A stretch of DNA of 64,000 bases from Candidatus Zymogenus saltonus (GTDB taxonomy: Bacteria; Desulfobacterota; Zymogenia; Zymogenales; Zymogenaceae). The notes under the pieces are model-generated. The model was not told the origin of the DNA and ran no database searches. It saw nothing but the letters and a program-made list of their open reading frames with translations. A program made the position numbers and the translations under genes. Where the stretch lies: positions 62,001-126,000 of the forward strand of contig JAFGIX010000054.1 of NCBI GenBank assembly GCA_016929395.1, in the 5' to 3' direction. Below, piece by piece: positions 1 through 9,334 of this stretch. Numbering within the stretch: the first letter of the stretch is position 1; the number at the start of each line of letters is the position of its first letter.

Positions 1-121
1 TTTTTTAGAGGGTCGAGCCTAATACCAATTGAGACAGATGTCCTTTCCATGACCTTCTTATATATATGTGTGGTTTGGGCAATACATCTAAAAACCGCTT
101 AAATGAGCGCAAATACACGAA

Positions 122-775
122 ATGATCCGCCTCTATCACGTATATAAAAATTACGGCACCGGAGTCGACGCCCTTTCCGATATAAATCTTCACGTGGACA
201 GAGGGGAGTTCGTCTTTATCACCGGGCCCAGCGGGGCCGGTAAAACCACGCTTTTGAAGCTCCTCTTCATGGCGGAGAGGGCGACAAAAGGGCAGATATT
301 GATAAACGATCTTAATATCGAGACGTTAAAGAGGAGGAAGATCCCGTATCTCAGGAGGGCCATAGGAGTTGTATTTCAGGATTTTAAGCTCCTGAACTCC
401 ATTACCGTTCTCGACAACGTCTCGTTCCCCCTGGAGGTGCTGGGACTGCCGAGGCGGGAGATAAGAAAAAGGGTTATGAGGGTGCTTAAATTTGTCGGAT
501 TGAACAAGAAATATAAACATTATCCCCTGGAGCTTTCGGGCGGTGAACAACAGCGGGTGGCGATTGCGAGGGCAGTGGTTAACGAGCCCCCCATACTCCT
601 TGCCGACGAGCCTACCGGGAATCTCGATTCCGAGCTTACCCTCGACATAATCAGGCTTTTGGACTACATACACAAGAGGGGAGCCACGGTAATCATGGCG
701 ACTCACAACAAGGATATCGTCGAGCGGTTTCACAAGAGGCTTGTGTCTCTCGATCGGGGAAGGATTGCAAATTAG
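122..775 (+). CDS. ftsE: FtsE, cell-division ABC transporter ATPase
   Basis: This is the cytoplasmic ATPase of the FtsEX complex, which couples ATP hydrolysis to activation of peptidoglycan hydrolases at the division site. The 217-residue protein has the family's usual length. Walker [10 protein letters not shown] lies at residues 35-43, the Q-loop glutamine near 86, the LSGGE signature at 138-142 and Walker B ILLADEP at 158-164, followed by TGNLD. The next gene, ftsX, begins on the base after this stop, so the two are co-translated. The EnvC-like activator and a processing protease follow in the same direction. LolD/MacB-type ATPases look similar, but the immediately adjacent FtsX settles the assignment. 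Confidence 0.95.
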   Translation: MIRLYHVYKNYGTGVDALSDINLHVDRGEFVFITGPSGAGKTTLLKLLFMAERATKGQILINDLNIETLKRRKIPYLRRAIGVVFQDFKLLNSITVLDNVSFPLEVLGLPRREIRKRVMRVLKFVGLNKKYKHYPLELSGGEQQRVAIARAVVNEPPILLADEPTGNLDSELTLDIIRLLDYIHKRGATVIMATHNKDIVERFHKRLVSLDRGRIAN

Positions 776-1675
776 ATGTTATTGACGAGGATTTCTTATT
801 TTCTAAGAAAGACCTTCTCAAATATCAGGGCGTATCCTCTGGTTAATCTCCTTTCAATTACGACAATTTCGATAGCTTTATTTATCTTTTTTACATATCT
901 GCTTTTATACATAAATTTAAACGAGCTTCTTATCAGCTTGGGGGAGGAGGTTCAGATTACGGCCTATCTCGCCGACTTCCTCTCGGACGAGGCGGCCGAC
1001 GGGCTTGAAAAAGACATCCTCGAAATCAAGGAGGTCGAGGGGGCAACATATATTTCCAAAGAAGACGCCCTCAAATATCTCGGGGAGATTTTTTCCGGTC
1101 AGGGCGATGTCCTGGAGGGGCTCTCGAAAAATCCCCTCCCGGCGTCGTTCGAGGTGAAGCTCAAAAAAAGATTCAGGACGCCCGAGGACGTGGCCCTCGT
1201 GGCGAAGAAGATCGAAAGAATGAACGGCGTGGATGACGTCGTGTTCGCCAGGGAGTGGCTCTCCAGGTTCTACGAGGTCCAAAAGATCGTGAAGGTAGCG
1301 GGTATTATCATCGGGGTTGTGCTGTCCGTGGCGGTGATCGCCATAATAGCCATAACAATAAAGCTCACCCTCTACGCCAAGAGGGACGAGATTGACATAA
1401 TGAAGCTCGTGGGGGGGACAAACTCCTTCATCAAGATTCCCATGATCTTCGAGGGGATGATGCAGGGATTTTTGGGGTCCGTAATAGCCGTTGGGGCGCT
1501 CTTTTTGACTTATCGCTATTTTATGGAACATTATTACAAGGATGTTGGTCTCTTCTTTGGGGGAATCGAGGTTAATTTCTTTGATCCTGAGATCATTATT
1601 TATTTCTTCATCTTCGGGATCTCACTCGGATTATTCGGGAGCATTATCTCCTTCGGCAGGATGCTGAAGACTTAG
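776..1675 (+). CDS. ftsX: FtsX, cell-division ABC transporter permease
   Basis: Membrane partner of FtsE. The 299-residue protein has one transmembrane segment near residues 20-45, a periplasmic domain of about 120 residues, and three further membrane segments near 172-195, 215-245 and 270-292. That is the FtsX/FtsX-ECD layout, in which the first extracellular loop binds the hydrolase activator. The motif KLVGGTN in the cytoplasmic loop after the second membrane segment is typical of the FtsX permease domain. It abuts ftsE with no gap, and the EnvC-like gene begins 22 bases after its stop, which fits a three-gene division module. Confidence 0.94.
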   Translation: MLLTRISYFLRKTFSNIRAYPLVNLLSITTISIALFIFFTYLLLYINLNELLISLGEEVQITAYLADFLSDEAADGLEKDILEIKEVEGATYISKEDALKYLGEIFSGQGDVLEGLSKNPLPASFEVKLKKRFRTPEDVALVAKKIERMNGVDDVVFAREWLSRFYEVQKIVKVAGIIIGVVLSVAVIAIIAITIKLTLYAKRDEIDIMKLVGGTNSFIKIPMIFEGMMQGFLGSVIAVGALFLTYRYFMEHYYKDVGLFFGGIEVNFFDPEIIIYFFIFGISLGLFGSIISFGRMLKT

Positions 1676-1696
1676 AACCATTTTATCAGATGGGGT

Positions 1697-2905
1697 ATGG
1701 TTGTTTCTGAAAAAAAACGTCACCTGTTCCTGTTTGCAATCATTTTTTCGGCAGGGCTTCTTTTGTCTCCAGGCTTCGGGGCGGCGGACAGCATCGGGAA
1801 AAAGAAGGGAGAACTGACCGAGATTGAGAAGAAGATAAAAGAGAAGAAGGGGGAGATAAATAAGACCAAGAAGAAGGAGAAATCTATTATCGGGGAGATC
1901 TCCCGGATGGACAGGGAGCTGAAAAAGAACGAAAAGGAGATCTCGTATATCGGCTACAAGATAGACAACACGACGTCCTCTATAGAGGACCTCGAGGCAA
2001 AGAAGGCGCGGCTCGAGGAAAATATGGGGAAGATGCAGGCGGTAATCGGGGATAGGCTCGTCGCCTTCTACAAGCTCGGCGGCGCGGGGTATCTGCCGGC
2101 CCTCTTTTCCGCCGAGGACTATTCCGACGTGAAGAGGAGGGGGAAATATCTCTCCAAGGTAATAGAGGCGGACAGGCGGCTCTTTTTCGTGTATAAGTCA
2201 AACGCGGACGCCCATGCAGAGACGATCGACAGTCTGAAGAAGAAGAGGGGAGAACTGGCCCTGCTCAAAGAGGATGTGGTCATAAAGGAGGTAAAGCTAA
2301 AGAAGGGAAAGGAGGAGAAGAATAAATATCTAGATAACGTGCGGAAGGAGAAGTCTTCTTATGAATCTGCGCTGGAGGAGCTCGAGAGGTCGAAAAAGAG
2401 GCTGACCGCCCTGATAGAGAGGCTTAACCGGGAGAGGGAGGCTAGGGAGAGGAAAAAGGGGATCAGTCACGCCCATTCATCCCCCGGGGCGGGAGGATAT
2501 TTCGCGAACCTCAAGGGGAGGCTCCCCTATCCCGTCAACGGGAGGGTGGTGACGAGCTACGGCAAGGGGAAAGACCCGAAGTACGAAAACCCGATATTCA
2601 ACAAGGGAATCGAGATAGAGGCTCCCGAGGGAGTGAAGTTCATCTCCGTTGCCAAGGGGGAGGTGATCTACGCCGACTACTTCCCCGGCTACGGGAATCT
2701 CATCATAGTCGATCACGGCGACAGCTACTACACCGTATACGGCCACGCAAAGTCGCTCTACAAGGGGGTGGGGGCCAAGGTGGCGGCGGGTGAAGCGATA
2801 GGGTCTGTGGGGGACACGGGATCCCTCAAGGGAGCCTGCCTCTATTTCGAGATTCGCCATCATACACAGACGACAAACCCTTCTGGTTGGTTGGTAAAAA
2901 AGTAA
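1697..2905 (+). CDS. EnvC-like murein hydrolase activator with degenerate LytM domain
   Basis: Probably a periplasmic activator of cell-wall amidases, driven by FtsEX. The 402-residue protein has an N-terminal hydrophobic signal (about 9-30), a long lysine/glutamate-rich coiled coil (about 35-255) and a C-terminal M23/LytM-like domain (about 275-400). The zinc ligands of active M23 peptidases are missing: the HxGxD motif reads NKGIE at 302-306, and the HxH of the final motif reads CLY at 381-383; only the histidine of YGH at 350 is kept. Loss of the active site is the rule in E. coli EnvC, which activates amidases rather than cutting. The position just after ftsX supports this role. Activation of an amidase is inferred; no amidase gene is in the window. 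Confidence 0.88.
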   Translation: MVVSEKKRHLFLFAIIFSAGLLLSPGFGAADSIGKKKGELTEIEKKIKEKKGEINKTKKKEKSIIGEISRMDRELKKNEKEISYIGYKIDNTTSSIEDLEAKKARLEENMGKMQAVIGDRLVAFYKLGGAGYLPALFSAEDYSDVKRRGKYLSKVIEADRRLFFVYKSNADAHAETIDSLKKKRGELALLKEDVVIKEVKLKKGKEEKNKYLDNVRKEKSSYESALEELERSKKRLTALIERLNREREARERKKGISHAHSSPGAGGYFANLKGRLPYPVNGRVVTSYGKGKDPKYENPIFNKGIEIEAPEGVKFISVAKGEVIYADYFPGYGNLIIVDHGDSYYTVYGHAKSLYKGVGAKVAAGEAIGSVGDTGSLKGACLYFEIRHHTQTTNPSGWLVKK

Positions 2906-2957
2906 AAAAGGATTTTTAAGAAATCACTGTTTAAAATGATAGAAAGGGGAATTGGAT

Positions 2958-4226
2958 ATGACAATAAAAAAAGGAAAGTTTAGGTTTGTTCTGCTTCTGA
3001 CCCTGATTTTTATGGTCGGGGTGTCTCTGGGGAAGGGACTGGACAACGTCCTGGCCGAATCGGACAACATCTACAAGGAGCTCGAGATATTCACGAACGC
3101 CCTGAACCTGATCAGGGAAAACTACGTGGAGGAGGTTGACACAAAGAAACTGATTACCGGAGCAATCAGCGGAATGGTTACGGCCTTAGACGAGCACAGC
3201 TCATACATAACCTCTGACAAGTTCAATAATTTCCTGGATGACACGAAGGGGAGCTTCGGCGGCCTCGGTATCATAATCAGCATCGTCGATGAGACGTTGA
3301 CTGTTATATCGCCCATAGAAGACACCCCCGCATGGCGGGCGGGACTGAAATCGGGCGACAAGATCATAACGATCGACGGGGTCTCCACGAAGGGAATCGA
3401 CATCTTGGAGGCGCAGAAAAAGCTTAAGGGCAAAAAGGGGACGAAGGTCACCATCGCGATAATTAGGAAGGGATTTACAAAGCCCAAGAATATAACCATC
3501 ACAAGGGAGATAATCAAGCTCAAGAGCGTCAAACATGAGGTGTACGACAACAACGTGGTGTATATACGCATAACCCACTTCATAGAGACCACCACGGAGG
3601 ATTTCAAAAAGGCCCTTGACGATGCGGAGAGTAAGACAAATGGAAACCTCAAGGGTATAATTCTCGACCTCAGAGACGATCCGGGCGGTCTCCTCTCGAA
3701 ATCGGTCGAAATCTGCGACATGTTCGTGGACGATGGGACGATCGTCTATACGGAGGGGAGGGTCGCCGGAAGCAGGATGATTTTCAAGGCCCACAGGCTT
3801 GGGACACTCCCGGAGATACCGATGGTGATATTGATCAACGGCGGCAGCGCCAGCGCATCGGAGATCGTGGCGGGAAGCCTGAAGGACCACGGGAGGGCGA
3901 TCCTGATCGGCACCAAGAGCTTCGGAAAGGGCTCGGTCCAGACGATAATCCCCATGTCTGACGGCTCCGGGATAAAGCTTACGACGGCAAAATATTACAC
4001 CCCCAGCGGAGTGTCGATACACGGCGAGGGAATCGAACCTAACATCGTTGTGGAAGTTCCGGAGACGGAGGAGGGGGAAGAATCGATTATAGACGCCGGG
4101 GAGGAAGAGAAGATCGAGGGAGAGAAAGATGAAAAGAAGCCGGACATCCAGCTGGACAAGGCAAAAGAGGTTATAAACAATTGGAACAAGTATGAAAATA
4201 TTCTGAAGGTTGATTTGAAAAAATAG
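2958..4226 (+). CDS. S41 C-terminal processing protease (CtpA/Prc family)
   Basis: Periplasmic serine protease that trims the C-termini of envelope proteins. The start is placed at ATG 2958, which lies 8 bases after the ribosome binding site AGAAAGGGG; a TTG six bases earlier is too close to it. An N-terminal membrane/signal segment (about 8-26) is followed by a PDZ domain (about 98-185) and the S41 catalytic domain. The GGSASASEI motif carries the catalytic serine near residue 299, and the lysine of SFGKGSVQ near 324 completes the dyad. A charged Glu/Lys tail ends the protein. It sits 46 bases after the EnvC-like gene, a neighbourhood common in deltaproteobacterial genomes, so a division or cell-wall substrate is plausible. 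Confidence 0.93.
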   Translation: MTIKKGKFRFVLLLTLIFMVGVSLGKGLDNVLAESDNIYKELEIFTNALNLIRENYVEEVDTKKLITGAISGMVTALDEHSSYITSDKFNNFLDDTKGSFGGLGIIISIVDETLTVISPIEDTPAWRAGLKSGDKIITIDGVSTKGIDILEAQKKLKGKKGTKVTIAIIRKGFTKPKNITITREIIKLKSVKHEVYDNNVVYIRITHFIETTTEDFKKALDDAESKTNGNLKGIILDLRDDPGGLLSKSVEICDMFVDDGTIVYTEGRVAGSRMIFKAHRLGTLPEIPMVILINGGSASASEIVAGSLKDHGRAILIGTKSFGKGSVQTIIPMSDGSGIKLTTAKYYTPSGVSIHGEGIEPNIVVEVPETEEGEESIIDAGEEEKIEGEKDEKKPDIQLDKAKEVINNWNKYENILKVDLKK

Positions 4227-4240
4227 CTTCTGTGCTCTAA

Positions 4241-5551
4241 ATGACAAAGAAAAAAGCCAAAAACAAAAATAAGGGGGAGCGGGCGGCCAAGACTCCAAAG
4301 ACGGCCATCCGCTCCCCCAAAAAAAAGCCGAAAAACAGGGTAAAGGGCTTGATAGAGACAAAGGGGAGATACATCGCGCTCTCGGCCCTTTTGCTTTGCG
4401 TTATAGTCGCGCTTATCTTTGTGGCGGTCGGCCTGATAAGAAAGAGGGTGGAGCCGGTATTCCCCGGGCTATCCATTACCGGAACCCCGGTTCATCCGAC
4501 GGACGGCGTTTTCAAGATCGAGCGCGATATCCTGGCGGTCAACGAGGAGATCACCGGCTCCCTCTTGGATCTCGGGTACTCGGAATCTTCTCTCAAAAGC
4601 TCCGATGAAAAGGCCAAGGTGGTCGGGGCGGTTCACTTCAGGGAGATTTCAGAGAGCTATTCCCTCAAAGGGGGCGATGATAAAGGGGAGATCCTCGAAT
4701 TTTTATCGGGGAGGTTGGAGGGCTTCGGGGACGATGTCTCCGTCAGGGAGACGGATGTTGCCGGCGGTGGATTCTACTTCGACTTCTACGTCTACGACTA
4801 CCAGGTAAGGAGGCTGACGTTTTTAACATCCTCCTCAAAGGCCCCCAAGATTACAATACCCCCGGTCGTGAAGCCGGCCCCTAAAATCGCCATCATAATG
4901 GACGACATGGGGATAAGCAGGGGCTTTATAAAAGAGCTCCTCGCGCTTAAGTACCCGGTGACCGTTTCCGTTCTGCCCCATCAGCCCTCTACCTATTACG
5001 TGGCGGACCTCGCCCATAAGAAGGGCGCCGAGGTGATGCTTCACCTCCCGATGGAGCCGATAGATTACCCGAACAAGAACCCGGGGCCGGGGGCGCTCTT
5101 TACCTATATGGATGGGGACACCTTCAAGAACAGCCTCGCATCAGACCTCGCCTCCGTCCCCCATGTCGCAGGCGTCAACAATCACATGGGCTCGCGCCTG
5201 ACCCAGGACGAGGAGAAGATGAGACTTGTGCTTGACGAGATTGGAAAGAGGGGGCTCTTCTTCGTGGATTCGAGGACAACCCACCTTACGGTTGCCTATC
5301 GGCTGGCTGTGAGTATGGGGGTTCCGGCAATAGAGAGGTCGGTCTTTCTCGACAACGAGAACGACCTGAACGCCGTAAGGGGCAGACTCAACGAGCTGAT
5401 AGCCGTGGCGAAGAGGGACGGCAGGGCCTTAGGGATATGTCACCCCAGGTCGGAGACGATAAGGGCGCTGAAGTCGATGGAGCCGGCCCTGACCTCGGGA
5501 GCGGTCAAGGTCGTCACGGTCAAGGAGCTTTTAAAGGCAAAAAAATATTAG
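4241..5551 (+). CDS. Divergent polysaccharide deacetylase family protein (DUF610/YibQ-like)
   Basis: The 436-residue protein has a very basic N-terminus (KKKAKNKNK type), one membrane anchor at about 45-66, a linker and a C-terminal NodB-like (beta/alpha)7 domain from about residue 210. Visible motifs are IAIIMDDMG, EVMLHLPMEP, NNHMGSR, FFVDSRTT and GICHPR, the hallmarks of the divergent polysaccharide deacetylase (YibQ) family. Family members are envelope-associated; the exact substrate is not known. In many genomes this gene follows envC and the processing protease, as here (15-base gap). The putative metal-ligand residues (DD, HLP, NNHMGS) look retained, so activity is possible. A specific deacetylase reaction is not claimed. 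Confidence 0.85.
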   Translation: MTKKKAKNKNKGERAAKTPKTAIRSPKKKPKNRVKGLIETKGRYIALSALLLCVIVALIFVAVGLIRKRVEPVFPGLSITGTPVHPTDGVFKIERDILAVNEEITGSLLDLGYSESSLKSSDEKAKVVGAVHFREISESYSLKGGDDKGEILEFLSGRLEGFGDDVSVRETDVAGGGFYFDFYVYDYQVRRLTFLTSSSKAPKITIPPVVKPAPKIAIIMDDMGISRGFIKELLALKYPVTVSVLPHQPSTYYVADLAHKKGAEVMLHLPMEPIDYPNKNPGPGALFTYMDGDTFKNSLASDLASVPHVAGVNNHMGSRLTQDEEKMRLVLDEIGKRGLFFVDSRTTHLTVAYRLAVSMGVPAIERSVFLDNENDLNAVRGRLNELIAVAKRDGRALGICHPRSETIRALKSMEPALTSGAVKVVTVKELLKAKKY

Positions 5552-5568
5552 ATTGAGCGGGAGGGAAT

Positions 5569-6183
5569 ATGGAGAACTTCTTAGATCTTTTGGTGGACGG
5601 CGGTCCCCTTATGATCCCGATACTTTTGTGTTCCGTAATTGCGCTGGGAGTCTTCCTGGAGAGGGTCTTTTATCTGAGGAGGAAGAAGATCATTCCCTCT
5701 GAGCTTGTAATTAAGGTTGAGGAGCTTGTAAAAGAGGGGCGGATAAACGATGTGACGAGCATCTTGAGAAGAGATCGCTCGCCCATGGCGAGGATATTTC
5801 TGGCCGCCGTGAAGAACTTCGGCAAGAAGAGGGAGGTCATAAAGGAGTCGGTGGAGGAGGTGGGGGGACAGGAGGCTGAGTACCTGGAGAAGTACGTCGG
5901 GGTGCTCTCCGTTATCGCCCAGATAAGCCCCCTCTTGGGTCTTCTGGGCACCGTCCAGGGGATGATAAAAGTGTTCAACAAGATCATGTCGGTCGGGGTC
6001 GGGGATCCCTCGCAGCTCGCGGACGGCATCTCAGTGGCGCTGGTGACCACGGCGGCGGGGCTGACGGTGGCCATTCCCACGCTCATCGGATACCACTACC
6101 TGATAGGGAGGGCGAGCGACCTCACCTCGGAGATGCAGCTTTACACCATAAGCCTCGTCGACATCATCAAGGGGGAGGATTAA
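5569..6183 (+). CDS. MotA/TolQ/ExbB proton channel family protein
   Basis: Inner-membrane subunit of a proton-driven motor that energises the outer membrane. The 204 residues form three membrane segments at about 12-32, 120-145 and 158-180; the last two contain the family signature around LLGLLGTVQGMI and VALVTTAAGLTVAIP. The start is supported by GGGAGGG nine bases before the ATG. The ExbD/TolR partner follows 87 bases later. Neither TonB nor TolA, TolB and Pal is adjacent, so the choice between an Exb and a Tol role cannot be made from the neighbourhood. Confidence 0.92.
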   Translation: MENFLDLLVDGGPLMIPILLCSVIALGVFLERVFYLRRKKIIPSELVIKVEELVKEGRINDVTSILRRDRSPMARIFLAAVKNFGKKREVIKESVEEVGGQEAEYLEKYVGVLSVIAQISPLLGLLGTVQGMIKVFNKIMSVGVGDPSQLADGISVALVTTAAGLTVAIPTLIGYHYLIGRASDLTSEMQLYTISLVDIIKGED

Positions 6184-6269
6184 GGCGTATTGGGGTATGG
6201 GATTAAGATCGTTTTTTAGCCCCCAATCCCTTAACAGCCGTTTTTTGCCGATTTATTTGGAAGAAAGAG

Positions 6270-6683
6270 ATGAATTTCAAGAAAAATAACAGAAAGAAGG
6301 ATGCCGTGAGCGTAAACCTCACCTCCCTTATTGACGTGGTTCTCCTGCTCCTCATCTTCTTTATGATATCGACCACCTTTGTCCTGACGCCGGGGCTGAA
6401 GGTGGACCTCCCCGAGTCTACGGTCGAGGAGGTTCCCCAGGAGAAGGAGGATATTATCGTTTTTGTGACCGAGGACAACAGGATAAAGCTGGGGGAGGAG
6501 TTCTACACGTATGAGGGGCTTTACGAGGAGCTCTTGAAGCAGAAAAAAGAGAAACCGAAGGCGAACCTGATCATTCAGGCGGATGAAAAAGCAAACCACG
6601 GGACCGTCGTCGAGGTGATGGACGACGCCAAGAGGACAGGTTTTTCGAGGCTCTCCATAGCCACGGAGAGGAGGGGGGAGTAG
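6270..6683 (+). CDS. ExbD/TolR biopolymer transport protein
   Basis: Partner of the preceding TolQ/ExbB channel. The 137-residue protein has a short cytoplasmic tail, a single membrane helix at about 17-40 beginning LTSLIDVVLLLLIFFM, which holds the conserved aspartate needed for proton transfer, and a periplasmic domain ending SIATERRGE. Length and layout match ExbD/TolR. The gene is the last of the plus-strand envelope block; a 535-base gap with no recognisable gene follows. Confidence 0.92.
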   Translation: MNFKKNNRKKDAVSVNLTSLIDVVLLLLIFFMISTTFVLTPGLKVDLPESTVEEVPQEKEDIIVFVTEDNRIKLGEEFYTYEGLYEELLKQKKEKPKANLIIQADEKANHGTVVEVMDDAKRTGFSRLSIATERRGE

Positions 6684-7218
6684 GGCCGTTTTTTGGTTTC
6701 AAATTGTTGGCCGGCGGTATTTAAATGTTTGGCCCGGGTTTTTGTGACACTTTTTATTCCCAAGACAGAAAAGGGGCGGGTATTCTCGGGACTCTCAAAG
6801 CCGTGATGAACAAAGGATATAAAAAACAAACAACCAAATATATATAAGCGGGGTTCCGACCTTCCCCGTCCCCAATATAAAGAATAGATGCCGCAGTCAT
6901 CTATGGCTTTCAAAGGACATTCAGCACTCTTGGCGTTCCCTTTAAACCCATTAGCGTAGGCAGCCCGTCGGTCCCTTAACGCCCCCCTTCCCCCCACCTT
7001 CCGCTCTCCCCATTCTCCCCTTGCCTTTTTCCCTGGTCGATGAGCGTTGGCAATCTTTCGGCCCATCCCCCTCTCCCTTTTACCCCCCTCCCCCCCCTCC
7101 CTCCTCTTCCATCCAAGCGATAAACCTTGGTGGCCGGTCGGAGCCGATGCGTCTTTCCTCTAACCCATTAAAAATGACGGCCGACCTTGACCTTTCCAGC
7201 CCCCTCTTAAAACGCACC
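6684..7218. other. Gene-free convergent gap with long polypyrimidine tract
   Basis: I see no convincing gene here. Between about 6979 and 7112 the plus strand is almost pure C/T, including runs of eight or nine C, so the minus strand is G/A-rich just downstream of the minus-strand gene that ends at 7219. No clear intrinsic terminator is visible for either converging gene. Confidence 0.6.
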
Positions 7219-7644
7219 CTAATCCTTGATCTTAAGCTCCGCCCCGCACCTCCTGCAGTAGCGGGTGATCTCCTTTTTATCGTTGATCTTAAAGACGTCG
7301 TCGATCACCTCGCAGTTAGGGCAGAGGTCCCAGTTTTTGAACAAGATCTGGTCATCGATGGTCTTGATAAATTTTATCTCGGGGAACTTGAGCCAGAAGA
7401 GGTTTTCGCCCTTTCTTAGGTCGCCGTCTTTGCAGGTCTCGGAAAAGAGGAATCCCCCGGCGCCAATGGAAAAAGCCCCGTGAGGCAAGGAAATTTCCAT
7501 CTTCTCTTGGTCAAATGTGCCTTCCTTTTCAAGCTTTGGGGGCGTAACGCCCTCGCAGATCGTAATCTTGATTCCCATCCTTCTCTCGTACAGGGTGGTT
7601 AAAAATAGATTGGGAATATTATCAGAATAGACAGTGATAGTCAA
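7219..7644 (-). CDS. Hypothetical protein with C-terminal zinc ribbon
   Basis: A 141-residue protein I do not recognise. The C-terminal third carries CPNC (about 108-111) and CRRC (about 130-133), spaced as in a two-knuckle zinc ribbon. The N-terminal part is beta-rich, without a signal peptide or membrane segment, so it is probably cytoplasmic. The start is uncertain: the first usable codon is a TTG with no visible ribosome binding site, and the next in-frame ATG (about residue 23) has AGAGAAGG directly against it. It stands alone, divergent from the M28 peptidase gene, so its neighbours give no clue to function. Confidence 0.62.
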   Translation of the reverse strand: MTITVYSDNIPNLFLTTLYERRMGIKITICEGVTPPKLEKEGTFDQEKMEISLPHGAFSIGAGGFLFSETCKDGDLRKGENLFWLKFPEIKFIKTIDDQILFKNWDLCPNCEVIDDVFKINDKKEITRYCRRCGAELKIKD

Positions 7645-7722
7645 GGTTTTGGGTGTTTTAATGTGGATTTTCTCGTCTCTTTTTTGATATATATAAAAAG
7701 ATTTACCCTTCCATTTAAAACC

Positions 7723-7751
7723 TTTTCAGAAGGATGGATATAGTCTATAAT
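7723..7751 (+). promoter_or_regulatory. Possible sigma70 promoter of the M28 peptidase gene
   Basis: TTTTCA, a 17-base spacer, then TATAAT. The -10 box is consensus but the -35 is weak. It lies 27 bases before the ATG at 7778. Confidence 0.4.
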
Positions 7752-7777
7752 CGAGAGGTTTTTCACTCAAGGTTGTT

Positions 7778-8638
7778 ATGAAGTTTAGGCATATCATTAA
7801 GACATTGGTCATTTTCCTTTTTGCGGCCGCGGTATTCGCAGTGCCGATCTGCGGGCAGGAGGCGGAGCACCTCTCCGCGATCTGGGAAGAGTTTACCGAT
7901 ATCCCCCGATCAAGGGGCGATCGGTGCACGGACATAGTCGGAATATTCAAGCGGCTCGGGGCAAATGAGATCCACGTCGAGAGGATCGAGGGGGGAAACG
8001 GCTGTCCTGGGAACATCATCGTCCCGATCGATTCAAATAGGGAGGACGGCGGAGGAGCGGGTGGGTGTATCATTGTCTCCTCCCACCTCGACATGAAGGG
8101 GGAGGGCGTCGGCGCCCTGGATAATTACAGCGGCGTCTTGATGATGGCGGCCCTTTACAAGGAGATCAAAGGGTGTGAGCTCAAACACGATTTTCTATTC
8201 ATCGCCTTCGACAGGGAGGAGGAGGGTCTGTTGGGGTCGAAGGCCTTTGTAAAGGGGAGCAGATATAAGCCGGGGAAGATTCACGCGGTGATAAACTTCG
8301 ACTGCCTCGGCATTACGCTTCCCCACCCCTGGCCGGAGGGGTCTTCAGATTCTCTGGAAGAGCTTTTTGTGGATGTGGGTGAGAAATTCGGGCACGATCT
8401 CTCCCCGGTCTCCATAAGCTATGTCCGTACCGATTCCGTCCCCTTTCTTAAGGCGGGAATCCCCGCCATAACGCTTGACGGCATAATGCCTTACGATGTC
8501 TTTATCCTCGACTCGAAATTTGACGACCCCTCGGTTGTCGATCGGAACGTCTTTTTCCAAAGCTACAATATTCTTTTAGAGTATATCCTTGAGGTGGATT
8601 CACTCCTTGAGTCGCCGGATGCGAAAAGCGTGAAGTAG
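7778..8638 (+). CDS. M28-family zinc aminopeptidase, exported
   Basis: A di-zinc metallopeptidase of the M28 fold that probably removes N-terminal residues from peptides in the periplasm. An N-terminal hydrophobic segment (about 6-24, ending FAVPICGQ) looks like a signal peptide. Zinc-binding motifs are in order: SSHLDMKG (histidine and aspartate), ALDNYSGV (bridging aspartate), and FDREEEGLLGS (the Glu-Glu pair with the general base). At 286 residues it is the compact catalytic domain without a PA or PDZ extension. The AAGG ribosome binding site lies about seven bases before the ATG. It stands as a single gene. Confidence 0.85.
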   Translation: MKFRHIIKTLVIFLFAAAVFAVPICGQEAEHLSAIWEEFTDIPRSRGDRCTDIVGIFKRLGANEIHVERIEGGNGCPGNIIVPIDSNREDGGGAGGCIIVSSHLDMKGEGVGALDNYSGVLMMAALYKEIKGCELKHDFLFIAFDREEEGLLGSKAFVKGSRYKPGKIHAVINFDCLGITLPHPWPEGSSDSLEELFVDVGEKFGHDLSPVSISYVRTDSVPFLKAGIPAITLDGIMPYDVFILDSKFDDPSVVDRNVFFQSYNILLEYILEVDSLLESPDAKSVK

Positions 8639-8917
8639 GGCGGAAGAATCGCATCGGCCCGCGATGGTGGGGCTGTCTATCTTATTTGGAGGCGGATTAT
8701 AATACCACGCAGGATATAGCTGTAAATTATTGAATTTATTGAAATCGTTGAAATTGGGGGCATTTTTAAAGGCTGCATTAAAAAAAGCGTACCATTTAGG
8801 TAAAGAATATCTTAAAATGGGGTATAAATTTCTTATGTTATGATCGAGTCCTCTCGGGCGTATCCGAGGGATTTCATATCTGAGAGTTAGGGTTTTTTAT
8901 GTTGTAAGGAGGGGAAA

Positions 8918-9334
8918 ATGGAATTCTGGAGCAGCGAAAAGGAGCCGATAGAGGCCTTTTTGAAGTTGTTCGACAAGTGCATGAAGGACAAGGAGCTGGG
9001 CGAAAGCATCAAAAAGATAAATCAATTGATCTGGTTTGACTACACCCAGGACGGCCCGGAGTGCTCCTTCTGGGTGGACTGCCGCGGGGGTAATGTTTCG
9101 TCGGGACAGGGAAGGCCGAAGGAAGAACCGGATTTTACGATGATCCTTTCCGCGGACGACGCCCACCGGTCCTGGTCAAACAAGCTGAGCCCGGTTATGG
9201 CAATAACGAAAAAGAAGGTCATCGTCAAGGGCTCCGCAGCGGGCCTTTTGAAGCTTGCTCCCAAGCTCAAGAATGTGGCGGTTATTTACAACGAGGTCCT
9301 TGACGAGCTCGGCTGGGGTGACAAGAAGCTGTAG
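8918..9334 (+). CDS. SCP2 sterol-binding domain protein
   Basis: A 138-residue protein made almost wholly of one SCP2-like lipid-binding fold. The pattern of a beta-hairpin with WVDCRGG, then DFTMILSADDAHR and a C-terminal GSAAGLLKLAPKLKNV helix matches bacterial SCP2 proteins, which bind acyl or sterol-like ligands in the cytoplasm. There is no signal peptide. A strong site, AAGGAGGGG, precedes the ATG by about six bases. About 280 gene-free bases separate it from the peptidase upstream. The ligand is not evident from the sequence. Confidence 0.82.
   Translation: MEFWSSEKEPIEAFLKLFDKCMKDKELGESIKKINQLIWFDYTQDGPECSFWVDCRGGNVSSGQGRPKEEPDFTMILSADDAHRSWSNKLSPVMAITKKKVIVKGSAAGLLKLAPKLKNVAVIYNEVLDELGWGDKKL

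Noticed and set aside
3201-4361. Minus-strand open frame of 386 codons opposite the processing protease
   Set aside because: Shadow of the S41 protease and of the start of the deacetylase gene; no domain is seen.
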